Positions 24,117-32,732 of a stretch of 52,308 nucleotides of DNA are shown here, in pieces. The translations under genes and the position numbers were made by a program. Location of the stretch: NCBI GenBank assembly GCA_902781305.1, contig CACZIV010000017.1, positions 1-52,308 of the forward strand, read 5' to 3'. Under the pieces are notes generated by a model. It was not told the DNA's origin and did no database searches. It saw nothing but the letters and a program-made list of their open reading frames with translations. Every line of letters starts with the position of its first letter. The first letter of the stretch is position 1. This DNA is from Pseudoselenomonas ruminantium (GTDB lineage Bacteria; Bacillota; Negativicutes; Selenomonadales; Selenomonadaceae).

Positions 24117-25055
24117 TCAGTTAGAAACATCAAGTTTTTCCTGTCTTTTCGCATACTCATATTGCGCAGCCTTGGTTTCCGGTTCATGATTGCCTGCCGG
24201 TTCCGGGTGAATGAGGATATCAAAGGCGCCAAACTCCGCGCGGATTTCTTCTTCCAGCTCATCACAAATGGCATGAACCTGGGCCAAATGCATATTCCCA
24301 TCAAAAAGTACATGCACATCCAACAGTTTATAGGAGCCGGATTTGCGTGTGCGCAGGCAGTGGCAGCCCTTGACCTCAGGAATGCTGTCGATAATGGCCA
24401 TAATCCGGTCTTCCTGTTCCTCCGGCAGGCTCACATCCGTAAGCTCCATGGTGGAATCTACCACCATCTTCCAGCCTTCCCGGAAAATAATGACGGCTAC
24501 CACAATGGCAATCGCTCCATCCAGCCAGGCCCAGCCGGTAAACTCCATCAGAATCAAGCCCAGCATGACCCCTACAGAAGTCCAGACATCGGCACGCAGG
24601 TGCAATCCATCCGCCTCCAATGCCTGCGATTCGGTGAGCTTGCCTACGGAAATCAATTTCTGCGACACCACGAGGTTGATGATAATGGACACGGCCATAA
24701 TCGCTACGCCAAAATGCAGCATTTCCGGCACTTTGTCCTGCCCCAGATGTTCAAAAGCCTCATAGACTATCCCTCCGGCAGCTGCCACGATTAAAAGTGC
24801 CTCCACCGCCGCCGACAGATTTTCAAACTTGCCATGCCCATAATCGTGTTCCGTATCCGGCGGAGTTACGGATTTTTTCACCGCCCAAAAGGCAATCAGG
24901 GAGGCCAATAAATCCACGCTGGAGTGGAGCGCCTCAGAAATCAAACTCACCGCCCCAACCCAGATACCGACAAAAAGCTTTAGCAGGACCAACACAGTGT
25001 TCGAGATAATGGATAAGTACGCGGTATCTTTTTTCAGCACATCAATTTCAGTCAT
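24117..25055 (-). CDS. Cation diffusion facilitator (metal exporter)
   Basis: 312 residues with six membrane helices and a cytoplasmic C-terminal domain. Metal-site residues are visible as HSSVD in helix 2 (LISEALHSSVDLLAS near residue 40) and HLRAD in helix 5 (near 152), plus DYGHGKFE after helix 2. The C-terminal domain (about 205-295) contains the His-rich strands HCLRTRKSG and LDVHVLFDG. It would export Zn2+, Mn2+ or Fe2+ by proton exchange. The site pattern HxxxD/HxxxD alone does not fix the metal. GGGAGG stands 5 bases before the ATG. Confidence 0.92.
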   Translation of the reverse strand: MTEIDVLKKDTAYLSIISNTVLVLLKLFVGIWVGAVSLISEALHSSVDLLASLIAFWAVKKSVTPPDTEHDYGHGKFENLSAAVEALLIVAAAGGIVYEAFEHLGQDKVPEMLHFGVAIMAVSIIINLVVSQKLISVGKLTESQALEADGLHLRADVWTSVGVMLGLILMEFTGWAWLDGAIAIVVAVIIFREGWKMVVDSTMELTDVSLPEEQEDRIMAIIDSIPEVKGCHCLRTRKSGSYKLLDVHVLFDGNMHLAQVHAICDELEEEIRAEFGAFDILIHPEPAGNHEPETKAAQYEYAKRQEKLDVSN

Positions 25056-25081
25056 AGGAGCCTCCCATCTTTATATGAAAC

Positions 25082-25109
25082 AAGCCTCCCCCATAGTTGG
25101 AGGAGACTT
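25082..25109 (-). terminator. Terminator after the 140-residue exported protein
   Basis: AAGTCTCCTCC pairs with GGGGGAGGCTT (two G-T pairs) on the minus strand, followed by GTTTC. Confidence 0.65.
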
Positions 25110-25116
25110 TAAACAT

Positions 25117-25539
25117 TTACTTGTTGCGCGGCTGTTCGTAGATAAAATCCAATACAGTCTGCATGGGCGATGATGCCACAAAGGGCAGTTCCGGCGATAC
25201 CTCATCAGTTTGTTCCACAAATTGCTTGCTGTCGTAAATCTGTACCTTGGAGGACAGAATACGATAACGCATTTTATCCTTGTTGAACTGCATCAGATAA
25301 ATATAACGGCGATTCGTACGCGCCTTGATTACAGCCACTCTGGCCTGCACGATTTCATAGTTTTTTTTCGTATTATCTGGCTGTACTTCTGTGGTTTGCG
25401 AGAAGGATAGCGACTCTACATCCACATAATATCCCGTGGGCCCTACGGCATCCACAAACTGCATATTTTCAGCAAAAGCCGTAGCAACCGTAAACAGCCA
25501 TACGCTCAAAAATAACGGTAAAATCCGTCTAAACTTCAT
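25117..25539 (-). CDS. Small exported protein of unknown function
   Basis: 140 residues with a clear signal peptide (MKFRRILPLFLSVWLFTVAT, cleavage near AFA-EN). The mature part is beta-rich (GYYVDVESLSFSQTT; YIYLMQFNKDKMRYRILSSK), ending in a basic tail. The first residues MKFR and general build resemble the exported protein at 23121-24044 only superficially. No family recognised. It has its own terminator and lies upstream of the CDF exporter. Confidence 0.7.
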   Translation of the reverse strand: MKFRRILPLFLSVWLFTVATAFAENMQFVDAVGPTGYYVDVESLSFSQTTEVQPDNTKKNYEIVQARVAVIKARTNRRYIYLMQFNKDKMRYRILSSKVQIYDSKQFVEQTDEVSPELPFVASSPMQTVLDFIYEQPRNK

Positions 25540-25657
25540 CTATTTCGCTTCTTTCTATAATTCATATTTACCATATTCCAAACACAGACCATTATAACGC
25601 CTTCAGGCAAAATTTGCAAAACTACGTTTTAGCGAAAAAGACTTTGTCATGCAAGAT

Positions 25658-26665
25658 TTAGCAAATACGAGGCACGATATTTCCGAGCGGCATATCCACA
25701 ACCCGTATCCCGCCAATACCGGTACGCAAGCCAACCGTTCCCGGAGCCTCGGCCGTAACTTCACCGATTACTCTGGCCTCCTGTCCATAAGGACTTGTCC
25801 GCATCGCCTTGAGGACCTTTTCGGCACTCTCTGCAGGCACAAAGGCCACACACTTGCCCTCATTGGCTAAGTACAACGGGTCAAAGCCGAGCATATCACA
25901 AACGCCCTGCACTTCGGGGTGAATGGGAATTTCATCCTCGTCAATCAAAATACCGCAATGCGAAGCTGCGGCAATCTCATTGAGCACCGCTGCCACACCA
26001 CCGCGGGTCGGGTCACGCATGACCGCAATATCCGGCGCAGCCTCAAGCATGGCTTTGGTCATTTTATTGAGCGGCGCACAATCCGTCTGCACACTGGCGG
26101 GCAGATTGATATTGTGGCGCCCTGCCATAATCGCCGCCGCATGGTCGCCGATGTAGCCGGAGAGAATCACCTTCATGCCTGGCTTGACGTTTTCGGGGCT
26201 GATATGCGTGCCAGGAATCTTGTCGCCAATCCCGGCCGTGTTGATGAAAATGCCATCGGCCTTGCCTTTTTCCACCACCTTGGTATCCCCGGTAGCAATG
26301 ACCACACCGGCTTCATCGGCCATCTTCTTCATCGTGCTCACGATGGTCTGCAAATCCTTAATAGGAAAACCTTCCTCGATGATCATACCCACCGAGAGAT
26401 AGCGGGGAATCGCCCCCGTCATCGACAGGTCATTGACCGTGCCGCAGACGGCTAACTTGCCGATATTGCCGCCCGCAAAAAACAAGGGCTGTACCACATA
26501 GGAATCCGTGGTAAAGGCCACCTCGCCCTTCATCTCCACCAAAGCCCCGTCATGCAGGGTATTTAAGACCGGATTGCCATAAGCCGGCAGGATAACCTGC
26601 TCCATCAGTTCCTGACTCACCTTGCCCCCGGCACCATGGGCCAGGGTTACTTTATCATTTGCCAT
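25658..26665 (-). CDS. hypE: Hydrogenase maturation protein HypE
   Basis: 335 residues; dehydrates the thiocarbamate on its own C-terminal cysteine to thiocyanate, giving the CN ligands of the [NiFe] site. The start motif LAHGAGGKVSQELM and the C-terminal NIVPRIC with the required terminal Cys are both present, along with GDTKVVEKGKADGIFI (ATP-binding AIRS fold). The ATG at 26665 has GGGGAGG upstream; the frame is open further but lacks a site. It overlaps hypD by 11 bases and is the last gene of the operon. HypF, which loads the carbamoyl group, is not in the window. Confidence 0.97.
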   Translation of the reverse strand: MANDKVTLAHGAGGKVSQELMEQVILPAYGNPVLNTLHDGALVEMKGEVAFTTDSYVVQPLFFAGGNIGKLAVCGTVNDLSMTGAIPRYLSVGMIIEEGFPIKDLQTIVSTMKKMADEAGVVIATGDTKVVEKGKADGIFINTAGIGDKIPGTHISPENVKPGMKVILSGYIGDHAAAIMAGRHNINLPASVQTDCAPLNKMTKAMLEAAPDIAVMRDPTRGGVAAVLNEIAAASHCGILIDEDEIPIHPEVQGVCDMLGFDPLYLANEGKCVAFVPAESAEKVLKAMRTSPYGQEARVIGEVTAEAPGTVGLRTGIGGIRVVDMPLGNIVPRIC

Positions 26666-27779
26666 ATTCAAACCTCCCCTGACCATATTTATACCAGGCC
26701 GCACATACACCCTCCACCGACACCATGCATGGGCCGATAGCGTGCGTCGGCACACAGGCCTTGGCAAACAGCGGACATTCCTTGGGCGTTACAATCCCGC
26801 GCAAGACTTCGCCACAGCGGCAGGCCGTCTTTTTCGTCACCGTCTCCACTTCCAGCGGCAGAACCTGCTCAATATCAAAGCGGGCATATTCAACCTTCAT
26901 CTTGAGCCCAGACAGGGGCACAATCCCCATGCCGCGCCAGCCTGTATCGCATGCTTCATAGACCTTATTGGTAATCGCCATGGATACCGGATTTCCCTCG
27001 GTCTTTACCACATCAGTGTACTCATTTTCCACCTTGGCTTCGCCGTTTACCACCTGCTGCACCAAACGGTAAAGGCCGCGCAAAATCTGTATCGGCTCAA
27101 AGCCTGTGACCACGCCCGGCACATGATACTTGCCGATTACCGGCTCATATACGCCTGTTCCCGTGACCACCGATACATGCCCCGGCAGGATAAAGCCGTC
27201 CACATGGACTTCTTCATCATTTAAGAGCGCTTCCATCACCGGCGGCACCAGTTTCTGCGCCGACAGCATGTATAAGTTCGTTATCCCCTGCTGCTCAGCC
27301 GCGAGCACCGTAGCGGCCGCCGTCGGTGCCGTGGTCTCAAATCCCACCGCCAGAAAGATAACCTTCTTATCCGGATTGTCTTTGGCAATCTGAATGCTGT
27401 CCATCGGCGAATACACAATGCGAATATCTGCACCATTGGTTTTGGCTTCGTTCAAGCTCGACTTCGAACCCGGAACTTTGAGCATATCGCCAAAGGTCGC
27501 GATAATCACATCATCACGCTGGGCATAGGCAATGGCCTTGTCCATATAATCGTCCGGCGTCACACAGACAGGACAACCGGGCCCCGATACAAGCTCCACC
27601 GAATCCGGCAAAATCTGCCGCAGGCCTGCACGGAAAATCGCCACCGTATGCGTACCGCAGACTTCCATAAACCGCAGCTTGCGGCCGGTTGTGGCAGCCA
27701 GTTCACCAATTTTTTGCACGAGCTCTTTGGCAAATGCCCGTTCTTCTGCTTTCGTCAGCTTCTCCTTAACTTCCGTCAC
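26655..27779 (-). CDS. hypD: Hydrogenase maturation protein HypD
   Basis: 374 residues, an Fe-S protein that with HypC builds the Fe(CN)2CO unit. Family cysteine motifs are present: EVCGTHT near residue 41, GPGCPVCVTP near 67, and the C-terminal CRCGEVLRG and CPLFAKACVP. GFETTAPTAA near 150 is also typical. The start is GTG, inside the hypC stop (GTGA, 4-base overlap), so hypC and hypD are coupled. Length is as expected. Confidence 0.97.
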   Translation of the reverse strand: MTEVKEKLTKAEERAFAKELVQKIGELAATTGRKLRFMEVCGTHTVAIFRAGLRQILPDSVELVSGPGCPVCVTPDDYMDKAIAYAQRDDVIIATFGDMLKVPGSKSSLNEAKTNGADIRIVYSPMDSIQIAKDNPDKKVIFLAVGFETTAPTAAATVLAAEQQGITNLYMLSAQKLVPPVMEALLNDEEVHVDGFILPGHVSVVTGTGVYEPVIGKYHVPGVVTGFEPIQILRGLYRLVQQVVNGEAKVENEYTDVVKTEGNPVSMAITNKVYEACDTGWRGMGIVPLSGLKMKVEYARFDIEQVLPLEVETVTKKTACRCGEVLRGIVTPKECPLFAKACVPTHAIGPCMVSVEGVCAAWYKYGQGRFEYGK

Positions 27780-28012
27780 AGCTTATCCACCGTCCTCGGC
27801 GCCCCGCGCATTTCTGCCATCAGGGCATAGGTTTCCTCTGCGTCCTTCTCCTCCACCTTCTGCATGGCAAAGCCGGCATGCACCAGTACATAATCCCCGA
27901 GCTTCGTCTCCGGCAGCAGCATCAGGCTCACATCACGCGTAACCCCCGCAATGTCCACCGTGCCCATGGAATCCTTTATCTCAATCACTTTGGCAGGAAC
28001 AGCCAAACACAT
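27776..28012 (-). CDS. hypC: Hydrogenase chaperone HypC
   Basis: 78 residues. Begins MCLAVPAKVIEI with the essential Cys2 that binds the iron cofactor precursor and the large subunit. The rest forms the small OB-fold (DIAGVTRDVSLMLLPETKLGDYVLVHAGFA). GGGAGG precedes the ATG. Length normal. Preceded by a hairpin (28052-28090), followed by coupled hypD. Confidence 0.97.
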   Translation of the reverse strand: MCLAVPAKVIEIKDSMGTVDIAGVTRDVSLMLLPETKLGDYVLVHAGFAMQKVEEKDAEETYALMAEMRGAPRTVDKL

Positions 28013-28051
28013 AAAACATACCTCCCAAAAGAACTAGCTAAAAGCTGCCCG

Positions 28052-28090
28052 GCTTTGGAAGGCGGGAATATTGTTCCTGCCTCCCAAAGC
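28052..28090 (-). promoter_or_regulatory. Hairpin between the protease gene and hypC
   Basis: A 17-base stem (GCTTTGGAAGGCGGGAA with its near-complement) around TATTG, with one mismatch and one G-T pair. There is no T-run after it on the minus strand, so it is more likely an mRNA processing or stability element or a partial attenuator that separates hypCDE from the upstream genes. Confidence 0.5.
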
Positions 28091-28098
28091 CTAAATCA

Positions 28099-28689
28099 TT
28101 ATCTCGTTGCCGAGAAATCCTCTGCTACTTTATTGTAGTCCATATCTTCAACGCCAGTCCGCAACTTCGGCACTATTCCCCAATTTTTGAGTTCAGAAAG
28201 CGCCTGCTCCACCATCTGCGGCAGCAGTTCCATCATGCCTTCAGACAGTTCAACGCCAGCCTCCACATCATAGGGCTGGGCGCCAATGACCACCACATCA
28301 GGAATCTTATGCCCCGTAACCGTGAGTAATCCCAGCACATCCTGTATGCCGACTTCATGGGCCGATAATTTATCCTGAAAATGCTCCATCACATCATCAT
28401 TATGGAAGCGGAACGTCGTTCCCGGCTCGGCCCCGCCATTGATGGAGTCAATGACCAGGAGTTTTTCCGTCCCCGTAACATACTGCGTGAGTTCAATCCC
28501 CAGCGTGCCGCCGTCCACAATCTGTACGGACTCCGGGAATTCGTAATGCTTATCGAGATATTCAGCCACCCGCACGCCAAAACCCTCGTCGCGCAGGATG
28601 ACATTGCCAATGCCCAAAATCGTGACTTCATTTTTGTAGAGCACATTATCCAGACTGGACTTACCGCCAGCCGCAAATACATCAGCCAT
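28099..28689 (-). CDS. [NiFe]-hydrogenase maturation protease (HyaD/HybD family)
   Basis: 196 residues. It removes the C-terminal extension of the large subunit after nickel insertion. The nickel-sensing residues are visible: Glu in GIGNVILRDEGFG near residue 33, Asp in LLVIDSINGG near 80, and His in KLSAHEVGIQD near 110. The GGTLGIEL segment is also typical. The chosen ATG has AAGGAC 7 bases upstream and lies 2 bases after the hypB stop. The C-terminus is about 30 residues longer than usual (LRTGVEDMDYNKVAEDF). Its substrate is presumably the large subunit encoded at 30809-32716. Confidence 0.94.
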   Translation of the reverse strand: MADVFAAGGKSSLDNVLYKNEVTILGIGNVILRDEGFGVRVAEYLDKHYEFPESVQIVDGGTLGIELTQYVTGTEKLLVIDSINGGAEPGTTFRFHNDDVMEHFQDKLSAHEVGIQDVLGLLTVTGHKIPDVVVIGAQPYDVEAGVELSEGMMELLPQMVEQALSELKNWGIVPKLRTGVEDMDYNKVAEDFSATR

Positions 28690-28691
28690 GC

Positions 28692-29316
28692 TTACTGTCC
28701 TTTCTTGGCGGCAATCTTTTTCAGCAGCCAGTCGCACCATTCATCAATGCCCTGCCCCTTGGTGCAGGAAACTTCCAGCACTTCAATGCCCGGGTGCAGG
28801 CTCGTGATATCCTTCTTGGCCGAATCCATATTGAAGTTGCAATACGGTGCCAAATCCACCTTGTTCAGCAAGGCGATTTCGCTTTCCTTGAACATCAGCG
28901 GGTACTTTAAGGGCGCGGGCGTCTTCGCCCACAGGAAACTCTGCCGGGCAGACGAGATTGCCGACGTTTTCCACCACCAGCAAATCCAGCTCATCCAGAT
29001 TCATTTCCTTGACGGTTTTCTGCACCATATTGGCATCGAGATGACAGCCGCCCGCCGTGTTAATCTGAATCACCGGCACGCCGTATTTATCAATACGCTC
29101 GGCATCTTTGCTCGTAAAGAGATCGCCCTCGATAACCGCCATATTGATTTTATCCTTCAGGCGTTCCATAGTCTTTTCGAGCACCGAAGTTTTGCCCGCC
29201 CCCGGCGAGCCCATGAAGTTCAGCACAAAGACCTTTTTATCCTGAAACATCGCCTGATTTTCGGCGGCTATACGGTCATTCTCGCCCAAAATATTTTTGA
29301 TAACCTTAATTTCCAT
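28692..29316 (-). pseudogene. hypB: HypB, nickel-insertion GTPase, interrupted by a frameshift
   Basis: Two frames together make one HypB. The first reads from the ATG at 29316 through Walker A GSPGAGKTSVLE, VIEGDL, TAGGCHLDANMV and VVENVGNLVCPAEF, then GEDA; the second continues with APLKYPLMFKESEIALLNKVDL (shown in part) and IDEWCDWL to the stop at 28692. Against E. coli HypB the join near 28905-28930 is about 35 bases short, which removes the KVAVLSVTEG segment and shifts the frame. The unbroken frame 1 product would end at 28783 with an unrelated tail. HypB delivers nickel with GTP; this copy should be inactive unless the break is an assembly error. It has no CxxCGC N-terminus. The ATG overlaps the hypA stop by one base. 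Confidence 0.85.
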
Positions 29317-29657
29317 CAGTCAACCTCCAAATATTCCACCTGCATCTCCCGGCCGGAAATAGTCGTGAGCACGCCATTTTCACATTCCGGGCACCAGAAA
29401 TCATAATGTTCGATATGAAACTCTTTGCCGCATTTGCTGCACCTGCCCATAAGCGGGACATGTTTTATCTTCAGCTGCGCCCCTTCAGCAATCGTGCCCT
29501 GCACCAGCATATTAAAGGAGAATTCCAAGGAATCCACCTCTACGCCGGACATTTCTCCTAGCAGCAAACCAACTTCGTTGACCTTCTGCGCATTGTTTTG
29601 CTTGGCATAATCCAGGGCAATATCCAAAATCCCTTCAGCAATAGCCATTTCATGCAT
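29316..29657 (-). CDS. hypA: Hydrogenase nickel chaperone HypA
   Basis: 113 residues. Begins MHEMAIAEGI with the nickel-binding His2 (MHE), and contains the zinc loop of two CxxC motifs (CSKCG and CPEC) around residues 73-93. HypA transfers Ni2+ to the hydrogenase large subunit, normally with HypB. The ATG at 29657 places MHE at the N-terminus and has GAGGTG upstream, so upstream in-frame codons are rejected. Stop and hypB start overlap (TGATG). Confidence 0.97.
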   Translation of the reverse strand: MHEMAIAEGILDIALDYAKQNNAQKVNEVGLLLGEMSGVEVDSLEFSFNMLVQGTIAEGAQLKIKHVPLMGRCSKCGKEFHIEHYDFWCPECENGVLTTISGREMQVEYLEVD

Positions 29658-29714
29658 ATTTTTCACCTCGTTTGCATCTTTTGGGAGCGTTCCCCCATCT
29701 GATACATAATGAAA

Positions 29715-29754
29715 ACGCCTTCCCCGCCAACACTAATAAGGGCAGGGAAGGCGT
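29715..29754 (-). terminator. Terminator between the CxxCGC-HMA gene and hypA
   Basis: ACGCCTTCCC and GGGAAGGCGT form a 10-pair stem with an additional GCC/GGC inside; on the minus strand it is followed by TTTTC. It may separate the structural genes from the hyp genes or give graded expression. Confidence 0.75.
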
Positions 29755-29770
29755 AATCCTAAGCTGTGAT

Positions 29771-30016
29771 TTACAGGATGGCATCCAATCCACGAGCATG
29801 CAAAGCCTTCAGAATATCGCCAAGCTTCGTCTTCTCCGGATTGTAATCCACCGTAGTCTCACCATCATGCGCATGGATGTGAACATACAGAACCCCGGGC
29901 ATCCCCAAAAGCTCCGTTTCCACTTCCTGAGCAATCTCCTCAGTATAACCATGCACGATAAACTGCAGACGGGTGTTTGCGCCACCCTCATGCCCGCAGC
30001 CACACTCTTTACACAT
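29771..30016 (-). CDS. Small metal-binding protein: CxxCGC motif plus HMA-like domain
   Basis: 81 residues. The N-terminus MCKECGCGHEGG repeats the CxxCGC nickel-binding motif at the start of HypB proteins such as E. coli HypB. The remainder (about 16-81) predicts the beta-alpha-beta-beta-alpha-beta fold of heavy-metal-associated domains (LQFIVHGYTEEIAQEVETEL; GVLYVHIHAHDGETTVDY), but lacks the usual internal CxxC. It also carries several His residues. The ATG is chosen by AGGAGG 9 bases upstream. It stands between cytochrome b and hypA. The likely role is nickel storage or delivery in hydrogenase maturation; this is inference. Confidence 0.78.
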   Translation of the reverse strand: MCKECGCGHEGGANTRLQFIVHGYTEEIAQEVETELLGMPGVLYVHIHAHDGETTVDYNPEKTKLGDILKALHARGLDAIL

Positions 30017-30092
30017 TGGGCAAAGCCTCCTTTTCTTCATCAACAAGACAAAACCGCTAGTACAATTGCCCAGTGGTCAAGTAACAACTAAA

Positions 30093-30788
30093 TCACTTCA
30101 GCGTCCCATCAAGATGACCTGCATCACGCGGCTCATGCGCCAAAATCTTGCTGCCGGAGAACATGGAGGAAACTTCGCTCTCGCCTTCCATGAACTCAGC
30201 ACGGATAACCATGTAAACATGGCCGATAGCAAAGAGGATAATACCCCAAGCTACATAATGATGTACGAGATGTGCCATCATTTCACCGCCCAGCAGCGGG
30301 ATAACCCAGCCAAAGAGCGTGCCGCCGATACCAAACGGGTCCGTCATATAGTAAATGCCGAAACCGGTGATAATCTCGATAAGCACCAGTACATAGAGGA
30401 AGGCGTATGAGCAGCGCGCCAGCGGGTTACGCAGATAAGACGCATGCTCTGCCTTCAGGAACATATAGTGCATTGCCACATCTACGGTATTGCGGTAGAA
30501 ATATCCCTTCCATACATGGGGGAACAACCGGTCACCACGATTGATGATGAAACCATAGATTTTAAAGATAAAGGAAGCACTAAACAGATAGGCTGCGAGA
30601 AAATGGATATTACGGATATTATCCAGCGTCATGCCAGAGAAAGTCGGCTCTGATGCATGGATGTTCCATGGGCTGGTAATCATCAGGCCTGTTACAAACA
30701 GCACACAGATGGCTACCACCATAATCCAATGAAAGATTCGCAGCCAAGGACTAAACAGGTAATATTCCCTGCGAACTACTTCTTTCAT
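30093..30788 (-). CDS. [NiFe]-hydrogenase cytochrome b subunit (HyaC type)
   Basis: 231 residues, four membrane helices. It anchors the hydrogenase dimer to the membrane and passes electrons from H2 to the quinone pool. Haem-ligand histidines can be seen in the first helix (LRIFHWIMVVAICVLFVTG), in NIRNIHFLAAYLFS and in LVHHYVAWGIILFAIGHVYM. The RIFHW start and the late HHYVAWG motif are standard. AAAGGAA precedes the ATG; 20 bases separate it from the large-subunit gene. The electron acceptor beyond the quinone is not encoded nearby. Confidence 0.95.
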   Translation of the reverse strand: MKEVVRREYYLFSPWLRIFHWIMVVAICVLFVTGLMITSPWNIHASEPTFSGMTLDNIRNIHFLAAYLFSASFIFKIYGFIINRGDRLFPHVWKGYFYRNTVDVAMHYMFLKAEHASYLRNPLARCSYAFLYVLVLIEIITGFGIYYMTDPFGIGGTLFGWVIPLLGGEMMAHLVHHYVAWGIILFAIGHVYMVIRAEFMEGESEVSSMFSGSKILAHEPRDAGHLDGTLK

Positions 30789-30808
30789 AGCTTTTTCCTT
30801 TCTGCAGA

Positions 30809-32716
30809 TTACTTGTCCACACGCGTACCGGAATACGGGTCCGTGGTGATGACGTTAATCTTCTCACCCTTGGCATTGAACATATGCGTTGCACAGGCCA
30901 TGCAGGGGTCAAAGGAACGGATAACCTTCACAATTTCCAGCGGCTTGTCAGGCACTTTCACCTGCGTGTCCTTCATGGCCATTTCGTATGCACCATTGCC
31001 GGCATCATCATCACGCGGGCAGGCATTCCAGGTCGTCGGCACGATGCACTGATAGTTGTCCGTCTTGCCGTCCTTGATGGTGATGTAATGGGACAAAGCG
31101 CCACGCGGTGCTTCGTAAAGACCAACACCTTTGCATTCTTTCGGCCAGGTGCTGATATCCCATTTATCGGAGTTAGCCACCTTGGTATCGCCGCTCTTGA
31201 TATTGGCAATAAGCTTGTCAAAGAAGAACTTATTGATTTCAGCAGCCAGCTGGCAGTCAAGTGCACGTGCAGCCGTACGACCAACCATCGTGGGCAGCCA
31301 TACTTCCGGAGCCAGGCCCAGAACCTTGGATACGGCATCGAGCTGGTCGAGCATCATCTTTTCTGCCCAGGTCATATCCGGCAGCAGGCCTTTCTTTGCC
31401 TTGGTGTAGATGATGATGTAACGGGCCAGCGGGCCAACTTCACAAAGTTTGCCTTTCCATTTCGGCGTTTTCAGCCAGGAATATTTGCCGCTTTCATTGA
31501 GCGCCTTCCAATCCGTTTCCGTGCCTTCTTTAGGAGCGGTGAACTTAGGTGCAGTAACGCCTTCCCAAGGATGGCGGTCTTTCTTCCCGGCAGGATACTC
31601 GTACCAAGCGTGGTCAACGCTTTCCGTAATATTTTCCGTCGTAACATCTTCTGCCGTTACCTCCGTGAACTTCGCAGCTGCGAGGCCCTTGCCGAAGTCT
31701 TCAACTACACCATTGCAGCGAATTAAGAGGTTCTTGAAGAAACCGCCATCGCTGGTGCCCGTGTAGCTTTCAATCGGATATGCGCCATAGCCCAATACGC
31801 AGGTCTTGGCCATGCCGCCGCCATCTACGCGGCCAGCTTTTACATAAGCTGTGCCAATAGCCAGCAGGTCAGGCAGATAGTAGTTGTTTACCAGGCTTCT
31901 GCCCATATTGATGGCTCTGTCCACGATATCCAAACGAGCCGTGTTTACCGGAGCATTGCCATCTTCCAGAGAAATGGAGCAGGGCATACCGCCAACCACA
32001 TAATGCGGATGCGGGTTCTTGCCGCCGAAGATAACGTGCGGCGTAACCAGTTCACGCTGTTTGTCCAGCATTTCAAGATAATGGGCTACAGCCAAAAGAT
32101 GAACTTCCGGCGGCAGCAGCTTGTAATCGGGATGATCCCACCAGTTGGCGGAGAAGATACCCAGCTGACCGCTTTCGACGATAGCTTTTACCTTATTCTT
32201 AATCTGTTCAAAATACTGCGGCGTAGCTGCCGGGAAATCATGCTCATAAGCTTCCGTTACGGACGTATCCGGAGCACGGAACGGCAGTTTATAGGTATTG
32301 AGCAGCGTGTTCTGCAGATTAGCCGTAGCAATGGCATCAGCAGCCAATGCTTCTACCGGGCTAATCCAGTCCAGTGCATGGAGATGATAGAAATGTACGA
32401 TATGGTCCTGCACCGTCAGCGTTGCCGCCATGATGTTGCGGATATAGTTGGCGTTCTTCGGAATCGCAATGCCCAAAGCATCCTCTACCGCACGGACAGA
32501 CCCCAAGGCATGTGCCGTGGTGCAAACGCCGCAAATACGCTGGATATACGCCCATGCATCGCGGGGGTCACGGTCTTTCATAACCAATTCCAAACCACGC
32601 CAGGCAGTACCGGAGGAAAGAGCGTCAGTGACTTTCCCCGTTGCTTCATCAACCTGTACCTCAACACGAAGATGACCTTCAATGCGAGTTACCGGATCTA
32701 CTACTACATGTTTCAT
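30809..32716 (-). CDS. [NiFe]-hydrogenase large subunit
   Basis: 635 residues carrying the NiFe(CN)2CO active site. The first cysteine pair RICGVC lies near residue 72 (after AWAYIQ) and the second, DPCMACATH, near 603-611. The protease is expected to cut after the His, removing 24 residues (MFNAKGEK...RVDK), in accord with the protease gene downstream. The sequence GHLRVEVQVDE at the N-terminus and the L1-L4 signature regions are intact. GGGAGCAGGTG is the ribosome binding site. It follows the small subunit by 16 bases. It appears functional in sequence. Confidence 0.97.
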   Translation of the reverse strand: MKHVVVDPVTRIEGHLRVEVQVDEATGKVTDALSSGTAWRGLELVMKDRDPRDAWAYIQRICGVCTTAHALGSVRAVEDALGIAIPKNANYIRNIMAATLTVQDHIVHFYHLHALDWISPVEALAADAIATANLQNTLLNTYKLPFRAPDTSVTEAYEHDFPAATPQYFEQIKNKVKAIVESGQLGIFSANWWDHPDYKLLPPEVHLLAVAHYLEMLDKQRELVTPHVIFGGKNPHPHYVVGGMPCSISLEDGNAPVNTARLDIVDRAINMGRSLVNNYYLPDLLAIGTAYVKAGRVDGGGMAKTCVLGYGAYPIESYTGTSDGGFFKNLLIRCNGVVEDFGKGLAAAKFTEVTAEDVTTENITESVDHAWYEYPAGKKDRHPWEGVTAPKFTAPKEGTETDWKALNESGKYSWLKTPKWKGKLCEVGPLARYIIIYTKAKKGLLPDMTWAEKMMLDQLDAVSKVLGLAPEVWLPTMVGRTAARALDCQLAAEINKFFFDKLIANIKSGDTKVANSDKWDISTWPKECKGVGLYEAPRGALSHYITIKDGKTDNYQCIVPTTWNACPRDDDAGNGAYEMAMKDTQVKVPDKPLEIVKVIRSFDPCMACATHMFNAKGEKINVITTDPYSGTRVDK

Positions 32717-32732
32717 TTATTCACCTGCTCCC

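Noticed and set aside
24162-24794. Long plus-strand open frame opposite the CDF gene
   Set aside because: Antisense shadow of a clearly recognised transporter gene; no start signals and no sensible protein.
26655-26767. Longer HypE with an N-terminal extension
   Set aside because: The extension lies inside the hypD frame, is rich in Arg/Trp/Cys, and a strong GGGGAGG stands before the internal ATG that gives a normal HypE.
28783-28994. Programmed frameshift in hypB
   Set aside because: The join lacks a slippery heptamer and family residues are missing, so a deletion explains it better than recoding.
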